Part shown: positions 9,094 to 17,283 of the stretch, piece by piece
How positions within the stretch are numbered: position 1 is the stretch's first letter
Layout of the letters: each line of letters starts with the position of its first letter
NCBI RefSeq assembly: GCF_019091085.1
Contig: NZ_JAGXJY010000013.1
Coordinates: 1-64,000, forward strand
DNA length: 64,000 nucleotides
Source of the DNA: Mesorhizobium sp. GbtcB19
GTDB taxonomy: Bacteria > Pseudomonadota > Alphaproteobacteria > Rhizobiales > Rhizobiaceae
Direction of reading: 5' to 3'
Notes under the pieces: generated by a model
Told to the model about the DNA's origin: nothing
Databases searched by the model: none
Seen by the model: the letters and a program-made list of their open reading frames with translations, nothing else
Translations under genes and position numbers: made by a program

Positions 9094-9465
9094 TCAGGCG
9101 GCCTGCGGCCGCCGCATCCTCTCGACAAAGGCCTGCCTTGCCGGTCCGGCAAGCGGCTTGTCCATGGCCAGCAGGCCGTCGAGCAGCGCCAGGAGTTCGC
9201 GTGCTGCCGAAGACTTGCAGGAATAATAGACCATCTGACGATCGCGGCGGGTTTCAACCAAGCCAAACCTGCGCAGTTTGGCCAGGTGTTGCGACAGCGC
9301 CGACTGGCTGAGTTCGACCTTGTCGGCGAGCACGCCGACGGAGAGTTCGCCCTCGGCGAGGTAGTTCATGATGAGCAGACGCTTCTCGTTGCCCATCACC
9401 GCAAGAAAGGCTGCCGCGCTTTCTGCGTTGGCGGTTAGTTTCTTGGTGACCATCGATTTCCCCAT
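9094..9465 (-). CDS. ArsR-family transcriptional regulator, NolR-like
   Basis: The 123-residue protein has the ArsR/SmtB winged helix: FLAVMGNEKRLLIMNYL, then a recognition helix in VELSQSALSQHLAKLR and the wing RRDRQMVYYSC. This arrangement and wording closely match NolR, the rhizobial regulator of nodulation and surface genes. No CxC metal motif of the metal-sensing ArsR proteins is present, which favours a NolR-type role. Starts at 9465 or 9453 (ATG GTG ACC) are both possible. It is monocistronic here. NolR identity is a family-level inference. Confidence 0.85.
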   Translation of the reverse strand: MGKSMVTKKLTANAESAAAFLAVMGNEKRLLIMNYLAEGELSVGVLADKVELSQSALSQHLAKLRRFGLVETRRDRQMVYYSCKSSAARELLALLDGLLAMDKPLAGPARQAFVERMRRPQAA

Positions 9466-9877
9466 GGTTCATGCTCTTCCGAAGGCCATGGGGGCAATGG
9501 CTTCAGAGTTCCAGAGCGTTGATTGGCCTGCCCCGATTTGGACACGGGACCTGCCCTGCTTCTTTTCAACCAGAACCCCTTCGTAACCCGGTTGCCACCA
9601 CGTCGGAGTTGCTGGTCAGGGACAAAATGCGCGGCGCTTTTCCTCGCCAAGTCAATGCAGACTCGGAAAAATTCCGCACTGCTAATGCGTATCAGCGCTG
9701 CGCTCTTTCGGCAAGAATATAACGAGGAGCGCAAAAAACAGCGGCCAGAAGCAGAGCGAAGAAGCACGCTAGCCGCCAAGCCCGGCTCCTGCCGCGATGT
9801 TGCCGCGACTCACTCCCAACCTGGAAGCGTGGTAATATTAGCCGGGCAAAAAAGCGGTCGAGCCAGAGGAGGAAGCC
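9466..9877. other. Intergenic stretch, no supported gene
   Basis: Open frames exist on both strands, but none has a convincing ribosome-binding site or protein-like composition. The last bases (AGAGGAGGAAGCC) form the ribosome-binding site of the next gene. A promoter for the NolR-like gene must lie at the left end. Confidence 0.4.
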
Positions 9878-10072
9878 ATGTCCGCTGTGCGCAACACATT
9901 CACCCCCGATGAGACGGCCATGCTTGGCCGTGTCTATGAGAACGGCAATGTCGAGGGCGAGACCGCAGAGCAGAAGGAAGCACGTGCCTCGCGCATCATC
10001 GCCAATTACATGGCGGGCATCACCGACGAGGCGGAGCTGATCGAGCTTTCGCGGAGGCCGCTCGGACGATGA
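9878..10072 (+). CDS. Small conserved-type hypothetical protein (64 aa)
   Basis: A strong ribosome-binding site (AGAGGAGG) stands six bases before the ATG. The 64-residue product is acidic and predicted soluble and helical, with no signal peptide or cysteine. It resembles short Rhizobiales proteins of unknown function. It is followed on the same strand by a DUF982 gene. Confidence 0.7.
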   Translation: MSAVRNTFTPDETAMLGRVYENGNVEGETAEQKEARASRIIANYMAGITDEAELIELSRRPLGR

Positions 10073-10180
10073 GCAGCGTGCGCCGCCTTCGTGAGACGGC
10101 TTCACGTCAAGTTGACGTTTCGGAACGCAACTCTACGGTAAAATATATCGTGTTCCGACATATTTCGGGAGAGTTCAGCG

Positions 10181-10426
10181 ATGATCCAGGGATGGTTTTC
10201 CAAGCCGGTGGAAGTGGCCGTCGGCGTAGCGGGCTCTATCCGGCATATCTCCAACGCCGAGCAGGCCGTCGAATTGTTGACCGGCCAATGGCGCGACGCC
10301 GGCAGCGCCCTGCATGGCGCGGCGTTGCGCGCCTGCCGCCGGGCGATCAGCGGTGACGTCGCGGCGGACAATGCCAGGGAGGCCTTCGTCAGCGCGGCAC
10401 GCGAGGCGCATGTGCTGGTGGAATGA
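10181..10426 (+). CDS. DUF982 family protein, copy 1
   Basis: The 81-residue protein shows the DUF982 pattern: WFSKPV at the start, a central helix NAEQAVELLTGQW, and a C-terminal helix with A-A-R-A-F-type spacing. DUF982 is known mainly from Rhizobiales and has no known function. Two further members lie in this window (11145-11387 and 54953-55255). The ATG follows GGGAGAGTTCAGCG. Confidence 0.82.
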   Translation: MIQGWFSKPVEVAVGVAGSIRHISNAEQAVELLTGQWRDAGSALHGAALRACRRAISGDVAADNAREAFVSAAREAHVLVE

Positions 10427-10453
10427 GCGGGGCCGGTGTTCCGCAGCCTGCCT

Positions 10454-10579
10454 AGTGCGTGTCACCGTTTCACGGAAATGGCGAAACGCACTATCTCCTT
10501 GTTTTTACGCAGTTCCGGACGGAAGGCTACGGCGAAGTCGCCGAGCCTAACCGCTCACACTTTTCCTGGAATTGCTCTA
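10454..10579 (+). repeat. Dispersed repeat type A, long form
   Basis: Starts with TCACCGTTTCACGGAAA and ends with CACTTTTCCTGGAATTGCTC. It carries an inner GGCTACGGCGAAGTCGCCGA hairpin that is shared only with the copy at 45773-45896. Other copies are at 8991-9037, 21766-21864 and 27635-27740. Confidence 0.8.
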
Positions 10580-10681
10580 TCGATAGAAAAGCCATAAGAG
10601 CACCAGCATCGCGAACGCTGCCGGAGAGAGCAGGATTGCGGCCCGAAAGATGCACATGGCCAGGGAAAGCGGCGTGAACAT
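10577..10681 (-). CDS. Tiny membrane peptide (34 aa), tentative
   Basis: The frame encodes 34 residues, most of them hydrophobic (AAILLSPAAFAMLVLLWLF), ending in YR at a TAG that touches the type A repeat. It starts 18 bases after the stop of the next tiny membrane protein gene (10700-10864), so the two could be co-translated. The ribosome-binding site is weak. It could be chance; the hydrophobic pattern and operon-like spacing are the support. Confidence 0.35.
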   Translation of the reverse strand: MFTPLSLAMCIFRAAILLSPAAFAMLVLLWLFYR

Positions 10682-10699
10682 GCCTGGCGGCGCCGAGCC

Positions 10700-10864
10700 C
10701 TACCGATCGCGCGGATTGACGGAAAACCGACGCGCAGTTCGAAATGCGCGCATCGGTTCCGCCTCGACATGTGCACGGTCCCGCCGGGTCTCCTCGTAAA
10801 GTCCAACGGCGGTCGCCATCAAGGTCGCGGCGGTCATGGTGAATGCAAGCACAGCGATAAGCAT
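10700..10864 (-). CDS. Small single-pass membrane protein (54 aa)
   Basis: The frame encodes an N-terminal membrane segment (MLIAVLAFTMTAATLMATAV) followed by a charged, arginine-rich tail (YEETRRDRAH...RRFSVNPRDR). GGGAAG stands six bases before the ATG. The N-in/C-out alternative is less likely given the positive tail. No family recognised. Confidence 0.55.
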   Translation of the reverse strand: MLIAVLAFTMTAATLMATAVGLYEETRRDRAHVEAEPMRAFRTARRFSVNPRDR

Positions 10865-11024
10865 GAGGTCTTCCCGCGTTTCATCAACCTGCCGGAACGA
10901 TTAGCGCCGTCCGCGAGGGTACGGCCAGTGACTTTGGTCACGCGATTTTTGGCCCCCTCGGGCCGCCTGTCCATCGCGTCGTGACCCGCTCCGAACGCGG
11001 TCCGCCACAAGCTCGAAATTCTTC

Positions 11025-11049
11025 GGAACCTAATGCGCACTGGTTGGTT
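11025..11049 (+). promoter_or_regulatory. Possible EcfG/RpoE2-type promoter for DUF982 copy 2
   Basis: GGAAC at 11025-11029 is followed after 18 bases by TT at 11048-11049, matching the general stress sigma factor consensus GGAAC-N18/19-TT. The -10 side reads GGTT rather than the best CGTT. It is about 95 bases before the DUF982 start. Confidence 0.4.
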
Positions 11050-11144
11050 AACGCGCGGGTCGGCAATCGCCCTCGGCCCGCAGCGCCGCCATCCAGTGCC
11101 GCTTGCTTGCCCAAAGAACAATCATAATAAGAACGGAGAAAGTG

Positions 11145-11387
11145 ATGAACGATGTCTGGTTTTCCGAACCGGTCGTGATCGATTTCCGGCCAAACGGCCA
11201 GCGCAAGGTGTCAAGCTGCTTCGAGGCAGTGGAGTGCCTTGACCAACGTTGGCCCGGACAGGCGCGCGACGGCGCCTGGCGCTCGGCCAGCCGCGTCTGC
11301 CGCGACGCGCTCGACGGCCTGCGCAGCCCGGTGGAAGCCCGCAAGACGCTGCGCAAGGCGGCCAAGGTCGCCGGCCTGCTCGCCTAG
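11145..11387 (+). CDS. DUF982 family protein, copy 2
   Basis: The 80-residue protein starts NDVWFSEPVVI and has the family's central helix (FEAVECLDQRWP) and C-terminal alanine-rich helix. ACGGAGAA precedes the ATG at 11145. It is related to, but clearly diverged from, the copy at 10181-10426. Unknown function. Confidence 0.82.
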   Translation: MNDVWFSEPVVIDFRPNGQRKVSSCFEAVECLDQRWPGQARDGAWRSASRVCRDALDGLRSPVEARKTLRKAAKVAGLLA

Positions 11388-11443
11388 TCCCTCTCGTGTC
11401 TGATGAAGACGCGGGCCGCAGACGCTAGCTCCTGGTGGTCTCG

Positions 11444-11836
11444 TCAAATGACCGCTATCGCGTCGACCTCTATGAGATAGCCCGGAGACATTATCGCCAC
11501 GCCGACAATCACATTCGCCGGTTTGTGATCTCCGAACAGCGAAATCTGCGCTTCCTCGATGATCGGAACGTGTTCGTCGCGATCATAGTCGACGACGTAG
11601 ATCGTGATCTTGCAAACCTGCTCGGGCCGTGCGCCTGCAGCGCCGAGCGCGCGGCCGAGATTGCCGAATGCCAGGCGCGCCTGCGCCGCAAAATCACCAC
11701 GCCCGACGAGCTTGCCGTGGATGTCTTCGGGCTGCTGGCCAGAGACGAACACCAGCCTGGATCCGGTCGCGACGACAACCTGTGAGTAAATCTCCGGAGT
11801 TGGCAGATCGTCCGGGTTGATGAGTTCGAGCGGCAT
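11444..11836 (-). CDS. RidA/YjgF/YER057c/UK114 family protein
   Basis: The 130-residue protein has the RidA-type fold pattern: an early PEIYSQVVVATGSRLVFVSGQ strand pair, QARLAFGNLGRAL helix, and the C-terminal LIEVDAIAV strand. Canonical RidA enzymes deaminate reactive enamines and use an arginine in a C-terminal IEIE(A)-like segment (R105 in E. coli); here that segment reads NVIVGV and has no obvious equivalent arginine, so this may be a non-RidA subgroup. The ATG at 11836 is chosen because AGGAGAT stands six bases upstream. Confidence 0.85.
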   Translation of the reverse strand: MPLELINPDDLPTPEIYSQVVVATGSRLVFVSGQQPEDIHGKLVGRGDFAAQARLAFGNLGRALGAAGARPEQVCKITIYVVDYDRDEHVPIIEEAQISLFGDHKPANVIVGVAIMSPGYLIEVDAIAVI

Positions 11837-12056
11837 ACGATATCTCCTGTTTCGATCAGCTGAAATCGACATTGGCGATCACCGCGCGCCCGGCACGCCG
11901 GACGATGCTAGGCGTCGGCGCTGATGCGGGCGGCGATCAGCGGCATGATGAGGCCGTTTCGTTCGAGTGTGACGATAGAGCCCGCCGGACACCGCGCGGC
12001 GCCTGCCCTTCGACTCATCCGTCTATTCGTTGCGGGCCTCCGGCAAGGAGGCGACG

Positions 12057-12254
12057 ATGAGGATACGTTACCGGACCGAGCTGAGACAAGCCGAGCACGA
12101 CGAACAGGCATGCGCGCGCGCTCAAATGACTAAACCCCATTGGCCACAGCCGGCACCAACCCGCCATGGAAAGGCGACCGCTGGATGGCAGCCGAAGCGA
12201 CGACCGACGCATACTTTCGGGAGCGGCAACAACGCTCCCGGTTGGGGAACTTGA
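12057..12254 (+). CDS. Possible small basic protein (65 aa)
   Basis: AAGGAGG stands five bases before the ATG, an unusually good ribosome-binding site. The product is arginine-, histidine- and proline-rich and looks disordered; there is no recognisable domain. The last third overlaps a perfect hairpin at 12218-12240. The translation signal is strong but the protein is not convincing, hence low confidence. Confidence 0.35.
   Translation: MRIRYRTELRQAEHDEQACARAQMTKPHWPQPAPTRHGKATAGWQPKRRPTHTFGSGNNAPGWGT
12218..12240. terminator. Perfect 8-bp stem-loop
   Basis: CGGGAGCG and CGCTCCCG pair perfectly around a GCAACAA loop. There is no T-run on either strand. It may mark the end of a short transcript or be a structured RNA element between the RidA and glycosyltransferase regions. 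Confidence 0.4.
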
Positions 12255-12392
12255 AAACGCCGGTCGCTGGGCTTCGGGGCGCCTGTTTGTTCAGGCCTTT
12301 TCATTTGGGCGAGTCGGGCGCCGGACCGCAACGCGAGCGCCGGAGCGTGGTAAACGGCCGGTTACTATCCACAGGCCGCCCGCTGCAGGTGG

Positions 12393-13358
12393 TCAGGCGA
12401 AACCGCCAAGCACTTCCGGAAACTGGACCGCCATAGCGCCTTCATCCGCCTGGACGGCGTAGATCCGGTGCATCTTCGTGCCGTCATACCTGGCCCGGCG
12501 GCGCTGCAAGTCCTTGCCGAAGAGACCGGCAACGACGTCGAACCGCCGCAAGAGGCGCTTCGTCACGCCGCGTTCGAAAGGTATGCGCTGCTCGAAGGGC
12601 TTGCCCCAGGGCGTGTCCCTGGCCAGATCGCGCCAGATCCTCAGCGCTTCGAGCTCGACCCCGACCTGGTTGCCCCACGGCTTGCCGCCGGCGAAGTGCC
12701 TGGCCCAGGCCTGCGAGAAGCGGAACTTCCTCGTTCCCAGCGATTGCAGGTTCCAGTTCGGATGCATCGTCTGCCATTTGCCCTCGAAGACGACGTTGAG
12801 GGCATTCTGGTCGTTCATCCTGCCCTGAATGGCAGTCTTGCGCGTGCGTTCCAGCAGCCCATCGGCCCGGACGGCGTTCATATCGAAGACCACGACGCCG
12901 GAATTGAAATAGGGCGCGCCCGGCTTCAGCCCGAGCTTTTGCCGGTAGGACGGCCGCAAATACATGTAGTCATCATGTGCGGCGAGCATTGGGGCGGACA
13001 GCGCCTGCCCGGCCAGGTCGTTGATATCCCTGTTGAACAGAACATCGCAGTCTGTGTAGGCGATGCGGTCATATTGCGCGAAAACGGGGAACTGGTCGGC
13101 GAAAAGACGGGTATAGGCCGCGATGCTGTATGTTCCGAAGCGGAAGCCGTAATTCGTCATGAAGTCCGCGACGTCGACCAGTTCGACCTTGCCATTCAAA
13201 AGATGACGGCCGGCTTCCAGATCCGTTTCGCTCGCGCCGGTGTAGAGCAGATAGCCGTCGACCCGCGCGGAGACGTCAACGATCCGACGCGCCGCCAGGC
13301 AGGCATACGGAAAATATTGAGCATCCGCCGCCAGGAAGAAGCACTTAGTCATTCGCAC
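12393..13358 (-). CDS. Glycosyltransferase family 8-like protein
   Basis: The 321-residue protein shows the GT8 layout: N-terminal FFLAADAQYFPYA, a metal-binding D-C-D at 103-105 (AYTDCDVLF), APYFNSGVVVFDM in the middle, HPNWNLQ, and HFAGGKPW near residue 225. This places it among retaining GT-A enzymes that extend lipopolysaccharide or other glycans. The GTG at 13358 or the ATG two codons later are the possible starts. It follows the acetyltransferase gene by 8 bases, so both are likely in one transcript for surface-glycan modification. Confidence 0.87.
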   Translation of the reverse strand: MRMTKCFFLAADAQYFPYACLAARRIVDVSARVDGYLLYTGASETDLEAGRHLLNGKVELVDVADFMTNYGFRFGTYSIAAYTRLFADQFPVFAQYDRIAYTDCDVLFNRDINDLAGQALSAPMLAAHDDYMYLRPSYRQKLGLKPGAPYFNSGVVVFDMNAVRADGLLERTRKTAIQGRMNDQNALNVVFEGKWQTMHPNWNLQSLGTRKFRFSQAWARHFAGGKPWGNQVGVELEALRIWRDLARDTPWGKPFEQRIPFERGVTKRLLRRFDVVAGLFGKDLQRRRARYDGTKMHRIYAVQADEGAMAVQFPEVLGGFA

Positions 13359-13366
13359 CGCGACCC

Positions 13367-13948
13367 TTATTTCGCCGCGGTGCCTGCCACAAAATGCTTC
13401 TCGACGAAAGCCTCGATCGGGCCGGTGAGCACGGCCGCCTCGCGTCTGACCTTATCGTCGTCCCAGCGCCACCACTGGATTGCAAGCAGCTTCGATATGA
13501 TCTCCTCGGAGAAGCGATATCTGATCAGCCGGGCCGGAGACCCGCCGACAATGGCGTAAGGTGGCACGTTGCTGGTGACGACGGCTCCGGCGCCGACAAC
13601 CGCGCCGTCGCCGATCTCCACGCCTGGCAGGATCATCGCGCCGTTGCCGATCCAGACGTCATTGCCGACGCTGATGCCAGCCGGCTTGCTGTCCAGCGCG
13701 ATCGGCTCCGGCTGCTTCAGCAACCGGCTGTAAATTGGAAACGACGTCGCGCTCGCGGTCGGATGCTGACCGGAGCAAATGAAGAGCACCCGGCCGGCAA
13801 TCGAGCAGAAGGCCCCGACCCGCAGCGGGGCATCCTTCAAGGGAAACAAGACCTTTCGCCAGGTCACGCCATAAGTGTGGCGGCCGACCGTCACATGCTC
13901 CGGCAATCCGGAGCGCAAGTCCCTCAGCCATTTGGAAAGCGCCGACAT
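13367..13948 (-). CDS. Hexapeptide-repeat acetyltransferase (CatB/Vat-like)
   Basis: The 193-residue protein is a left-handed beta-helix acyltransferase. Hexapeptide turns are visible in VGNDVWIGNGAMILPGVEIG and GDGAVVGAGAVVTSNVPPYA, followed by IVGGSPARLIRYRF as in the CatB/Vat xenobiotic acetyltransferase group; His in SGQHPT is the likely catalytic residue. The ATG at 13948 has AAGGGA upstream; an in-frame TTG at 13966 is less likely. Its partner GT8 gene suggests that it O-acetylates a glycan rather than an antibiotic. Confidence 0.85.
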   Translation of the reverse strand: MSALSKWLRDLRSGLPEHVTVGRHTYGVTWRKVLFPLKDAPLRVGAFCSIAGRVLFICSGQHPTASATSFPIYSRLLKQPEPIALDSKPAGISVGNDVWIGNGAMILPGVEIGDGAVVGAGAVVTSNVPPYAIVGGSPARLIRYRFSEEIISKLLAIQWWRWDDDKVRREAAVLTGPIEAFVEKHFVAGTAAK

Positions 13949-14006
13949 TTCAGATCCCTTCCCCAACGCTCATGCGACATAGCCCCGGATCGGCGGAGCC
14001 ATCAAC

Positions 14007-14089
14007 CGGGAACTTTTGGGTGGCGCAAGGGAGCGATCCACCCGAGAGGGCACCGACATCGGGGAAGTTTTGAGTGGATTGCGGTAGCG
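14007..14089. repeat. Imperfect direct repeats in a divergent promoter region
   Basis: CGGGAACTTTTGGGTGG at 14007-14023 recurs as CGGGGAAGTTTTGAGTGG from 14060, each followed by a related GCG-rich tail. They lie between the acetyltransferase and the divergent glycosyltransferase-like gene. They could be regulator binding sites or remnants of a duplication. Confidence 0.45.
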
Positions 14090-14133
14090 CGTGTTGATAG
14101 TGGGAGGTCTCCAGACACTTCTCCCATGATCGA

Positions 14134-14919
14134 ATGAACGACGTTTTTGGCTATATCGCTTATGGCGATAACGAGGTTTATCACTTTGGCGCATTACTGA
14201 GCGCACTTAAGCTTTTGCACCATTGCCCAGGCGCCAGAATAATCGTCGCAACCGACAGGCCCGACCTTTTTCGCGGATATCCCGTCGAGACTATCGCCAT
14301 AACCGCCAAGCAGAAAGAGGCGATGTCTTTCGGATGGCGCTATCATTTCGGCATCAAGGCCGGGGGCCTGATCGAGCTTTTGAAGCGAGCCGACCGCCTG
14401 CTTTTCATGGACACGGACATGTATCCAGTCGGGGACATCTCCCGATGCTTCGAGGCAATCACGACCCGCCAATCGATCATGCGCCTTTGCGAGGGGCCGC
14501 ATGCGTGGTGCCCACGACTGGAAGGCAAAGATGTGCGGATCGGCGACTACGTTTTGACAGGCCATGAGCCGATGTGGAACAGCGGTATCTTGGGCGTCCA
14601 CGGGGACAATCTTCCCGCCTTGATCGAAGCTTACCCGCCGATGATCGCCGTCCATGAGATCGCAAAGATAGATGCCGCGGAACAGTTCTGCATTGGTATA
14701 GCTCTATCCCAGGATGGCCGAGCTATCACCCCGCATCGCCTGCCGATCAGAAACTACAACACGCGAGGCAAGAAGGCGTTCGCCAGTCCACGCATCCTGC
14801 TGTTCTTCAAAACACATGGTAACGCGCCGATCGCCGAGCAAATCAGGCGAGCCGGTCGGTACCGGCTCTGGCGCGCTCCTTTGGACATATGGCGCCAGCG
14901 GGCTAGGTGGTCGTTTTAA
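14134..14919 (+). CDS. Glycosyltransferase-like protein with DTD motif
   Basis: The 261-residue protein has features of a GT-A nucleotide-sugar transferase: ARIIVATDRPDLF near residue 35, the metal-binding D-T-D at 93-95 (RLLFMDTDMYPVGDI), and WNSGILGVHGDN, which corresponds to the NSG motif of GT8-like enzymes. It is distant from the GT8 enzyme at 12393-13358, from which it is divergently transcribed. The acceptor is unknown; the locus suggests a role in cell-surface glycans. Confidence 0.7.
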   Translation: MNDVFGYIAYGDNEVYHFGALLSALKLLHHCPGARIIVATDRPDLFRGYPVETIAITAKQKEAMSFGWRYHFGIKAGGLIELLKRADRLLFMDTDMYPVGDISRCFEAITTRQSIMRLCEGPHAWCPRLEGKDVRIGDYVLTGHEPMWNSGILGVHGDNLPALIEAYPPMIAVHEIAKIDAAEQFCIGIALSQDGRAITPHRLPIRNYNTRGKKAFASPRILLFFKTHGNAPIAEQIRRAGRYRLWRAPLDIWRQRARWSF

Positions 14920-14920
14920 G

Positions 14921-15826
14921 TTACTTGCGCCGGACATCGAGAGTGTCGCCGACGATCTTCGCAATCGCCTCGTCGATCCCAATCCTCCCCTTGCGCCTTT
15001 GCGCACTCGGATCGCGAAAGTCGATCCAGCCTTCGTTGAAGCCGTCGAGCATATGCATGCGCATTTCGGGATGGCGCATGCCCTGGCCGCGGAAGATCGT
15101 TTCCCAGCGCTCGCGCGGGACGAGGCGCGCCTCGACCTCGCGGCCGAGCGCCTTGGCGAAGGCGGCGGCGACCCGGTTCGGCGAGACCCTTTGCTCCGCC
15201 TCCAGTTCGATCACGCGGTGGCCGTTCCAATCCTCCAGCAGAAGGTCGGCGGCAGTCCTGCCGACATCGGCGGCCGCGATCATCGCGATCGGGCGATCGA
15301 GCGGCTGGAGATAGCTGTCGATGACGCCCTGGTCGCGCGCCGAGGCGATATCCCACTCAGCATTTTCCATGAACCAGGCGGCACGCAGGAAGGTCACGGC
15401 CACGGGCAGATCGGCGAGCGCCTCCTCCAGCAGGCGCAACACATTGAGCAGATTGGGCTGCGCCGCATCGGCGCCGATCGTCGACAGCACGACGACCTTG
15501 GGTGGCAGCGCCCGATGCAGCGCCTTGCGGATGACGGCGATCCTCGGCAGCACGTCCGGAAAGCCGGGCTCGGCATCATAGACTGGCGGCAACAGGATGA
15601 ACGCGCCCTCAACGCCCGAAAGTGCCGCGGCAAGCGGTCCGGGATCGCCGAGGTCGGCGACTCCTGGATCGCCGAGGTCGGCGACGGCGACCTCGCAGCC
15701 TTTGGCCAGCCATGACGCGCCTTTGGCTTGATCGCGGACGACGGCGCGAACCTTGTGGCCGGATGCCAGCAGTGTTTCGGCAAGGACACCGCCAACACGG
15801 CCGGTAATGGCAGTAACGGCAAACAT
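14921..15826 (-). CDS. NmrA-like NAD(P)-binding reductase
   Basis: The 301-residue protein starts with a Rossmann motif variant (VTAITGRVGGVLAETLL), as in NmrA/HSCARG and quinone-reductase-like atypical SDR proteins, and has LPPVYD and AAWFMENAEWDI further on. The ATG at 15826 has AAGGAAG upstream; longer frames have none. A 24-bp tandem duplication gives VADLGDPG twice around residue 50-65. It is divergent from a LysR gene, as commonly seen for such reductases. Confidence 0.85.
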   Translation of the reverse strand: MFAVTAITGRVGGVLAETLLASGHKVRAVVRDQAKGASWLAKGCEVAVADLGDPGVADLGDPGPLAAALSGVEGAFILLPPVYDAEPGFPDVLPRIAVIRKALHRALPPKVVVLSTIGADAAQPNLLNVLRLLEEALADLPVAVTFLRAAWFMENAEWDIASARDQGVIDSYLQPLDRPIAMIAAADVGRTAADLLLEDWNGHRVIELEAEQRVSPNRVAAAFAKALGREVEARLVPRERWETIFRGQGMRHPEMRMHMLDGFNEGWIDFRDPSAQRRKGRIGIDEAIAKIVGDTLDVRRK

Positions 15827-15980
15827 GATCTTCCTTTCGGATCGTTTGGTTGATCGGGATCGCGCCCGACGGCTGCAAACGTGCCGGCTGCGATCGCTGG
15901 CCGGTCTTTTCACATCGTTTGCTTGCTGATCCCAGCGCCGATATGTCATCATAATCCGGACTTGCAGTTGGGAATGGCGA

Positions 15981-16886
15981 ATGGCCTATGACGGAAGATT
16001 GCTGTCCGGCGTGACGGTGCTGATGGCGGTGGTCGAAGCCGGGTCGATGGCGCGGGCCGCGGACACGCTCGGCATGACCGCTTCGGGCGTCGGCCGCGCC
16101 ATCCAGCGGCTGGAGGCCCGTATCGGGGTGCGGCTGCTCGACCGAACGACGCGCACCATGCACCTGACCGACGAAGGGCGGCGCTTCCACGAGCGGGTCG
16201 GGCCTCACCTCGACGGCATCGAGGAAGCGGCGGTCGAGGCCACCGGCGCGGCATCGGCGGTACGCGGCCGGCTGCGCGTCAATGTCGACCCGTTCTTCTC
16301 GCAACTGGTGCTGGCCGGGCATGCCGGCCGGTTCCTGGCACTTTATCCGGAGCTTCGCCTCGAACTCATCATGCGCGACGCGGTGGGCGACTTGGTGGCG
16401 GACGGGTTCGACCTCGCCTTGCGCTTCGGCGATCCGCCGGCAGGCTCATTCACCGCGCGCAAACTGTTCGAGACGCGCATACTCACCGTCGCGGCCCCCG
16501 CCTATATCGAGCGCCGGGGGCGTCCTCTGCATCCTTCCGACCTGCCCGACCACGACGCCATCGACTTCTGGGACGCCGCGCATGGCCGCGCCTATGAGTG
16601 GGAGTTTCGCACCGGCGACGAGGCGCTACCGGTCAGCGTCCAGACCAGGCTGATGACCTCCGACGCCCCGACCATGCTCAGCGCCTGCCTGTCCGGCGCC
16701 GGCATCGCGCAGGTGCTGGAATTCGCTACGCGCGAGCAGGTGCGCGACGGACGACTGGTCGAGCTGTTCCCGGATTGGTCGGACGAACTCTTCCCCCTCT
16801 ACGCGATCTACCCCTCGCGGCAGTATCGTACCGCCAAAGTGCGGGTGTTCGTGGAATTTGTGATGGGGTTGTTGGCGGAGGTTTAG
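15981..16886 (+). CDS. LysR-family transcriptional regulator
   Basis: The 301-residue protein has an N-terminal HTH (MARAADTLGMTASGVGRAIQRLEARIGVRLLDR) cut here to its core wording MTASGVGRAIQRLE, and the usual C-terminal effector domain (LRLELIMRDAVGDLVADGFD). It is divergent from the NmrA-like reductase with 154 bases between starts, and probably regulates it. It ends 4 bases before the convergent small exported protein gene. Confidence 0.9.
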   Translation: MAYDGRLLSGVTVLMAVVEAGSMARAADTLGMTASGVGRAIQRLEARIGVRLLDRTTRTMHLTDEGRRFHERVGPHLDGIEEAAVEATGAASAVRGRLRVNVDPFFSQLVLAGHAGRFLALYPELRLELIMRDAVGDLVADGFDLALRFGDPPAGSFTARKLFETRILTVAAPAYIERRGRPLHPSDLPDHDAIDFWDAAHGRAYEWEFRTGDEALPVSVQTRLMTSDAPTMLSACLSGAGIAQVLEFATREQVRDGRLVELFPDWSDELFPLYAIYPSRQYRTAKVRVFVEFVMGLLAEV

Positions 16887-16890
16887 TTAT

Positions 16891-17262
16891 CTAACGGTAG
16901 AGTCCTGGATATTTGGCCTTTTCGGTCTGGCAATTTCCCGCCCTCTGGACCGCCATGGCATAAGCTCTTTCATAGGTATGGGCCGCCCTTTTGAACTTAG
17001 GGAGATCAGGCGCCAGGTGCTTATCTAGCCCGTCGTACAAAAGGACGGGAACCGTCATGATGGCTTTTCCATCCTCGGTTGGCCTCAACCGACACCTTTC
17101 CATGACGCCAATCATATCGCCCGCCATTGTTGCGGCTTTACTCAGCTTGTCATCAGCCATCCGGGCCAAGTAATCGATGTTTTTCTGCTCTCCATTTCCA
17201 GCCGAAGCAGCCGATATTGTGCAAAAAAATCCGGCAGCGGCCGTTGTCAGAATACGCTTCAA
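16891..17262 (-). CDS. Small exported protein of unknown function (123 aa)
   Basis: The start is taken as the TTG at 17262 because GGGGGAGGTAA stands directly upstream. The first 21 residues (MKRILTTAAAGFFCTISAASA) form a clear signal peptide. The mature part is helical, with a single pair of cysteines (MERCRLRP and GNCQTEK). Family not recognised. The gene starts only 22 bases from the tRNA-Arg fragment that bounds the mini-island. Confidence 0.65.
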   Translation of the reverse strand: MKRILTTAAAGFFCTISAASAGNGEQKNIDYLARMADDKLSKAATMAGDMIGVMERCRLRPTEDGKAIMTVPVLLYDGLDKHLAPDLPKFKRAAHTYERAYAMAVQRAGNCQTEKAKYPGLYR

Positions 17263-17283
17263 AATTACCTCCCCCAGACGGAT

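Noticed and set aside
9692..10105. A 137-codon minus-strand frame opposite the small gene at 9878
   Set aside because: The plus-strand gene has a strong ribosome-binding site; the minus frame has none and an unlikely composition.
11908..12111. A 67-codon minus-strand frame near the RidA gene
   Set aside because: Arg/Ser-rich shadow composition and no ribosome-binding site.
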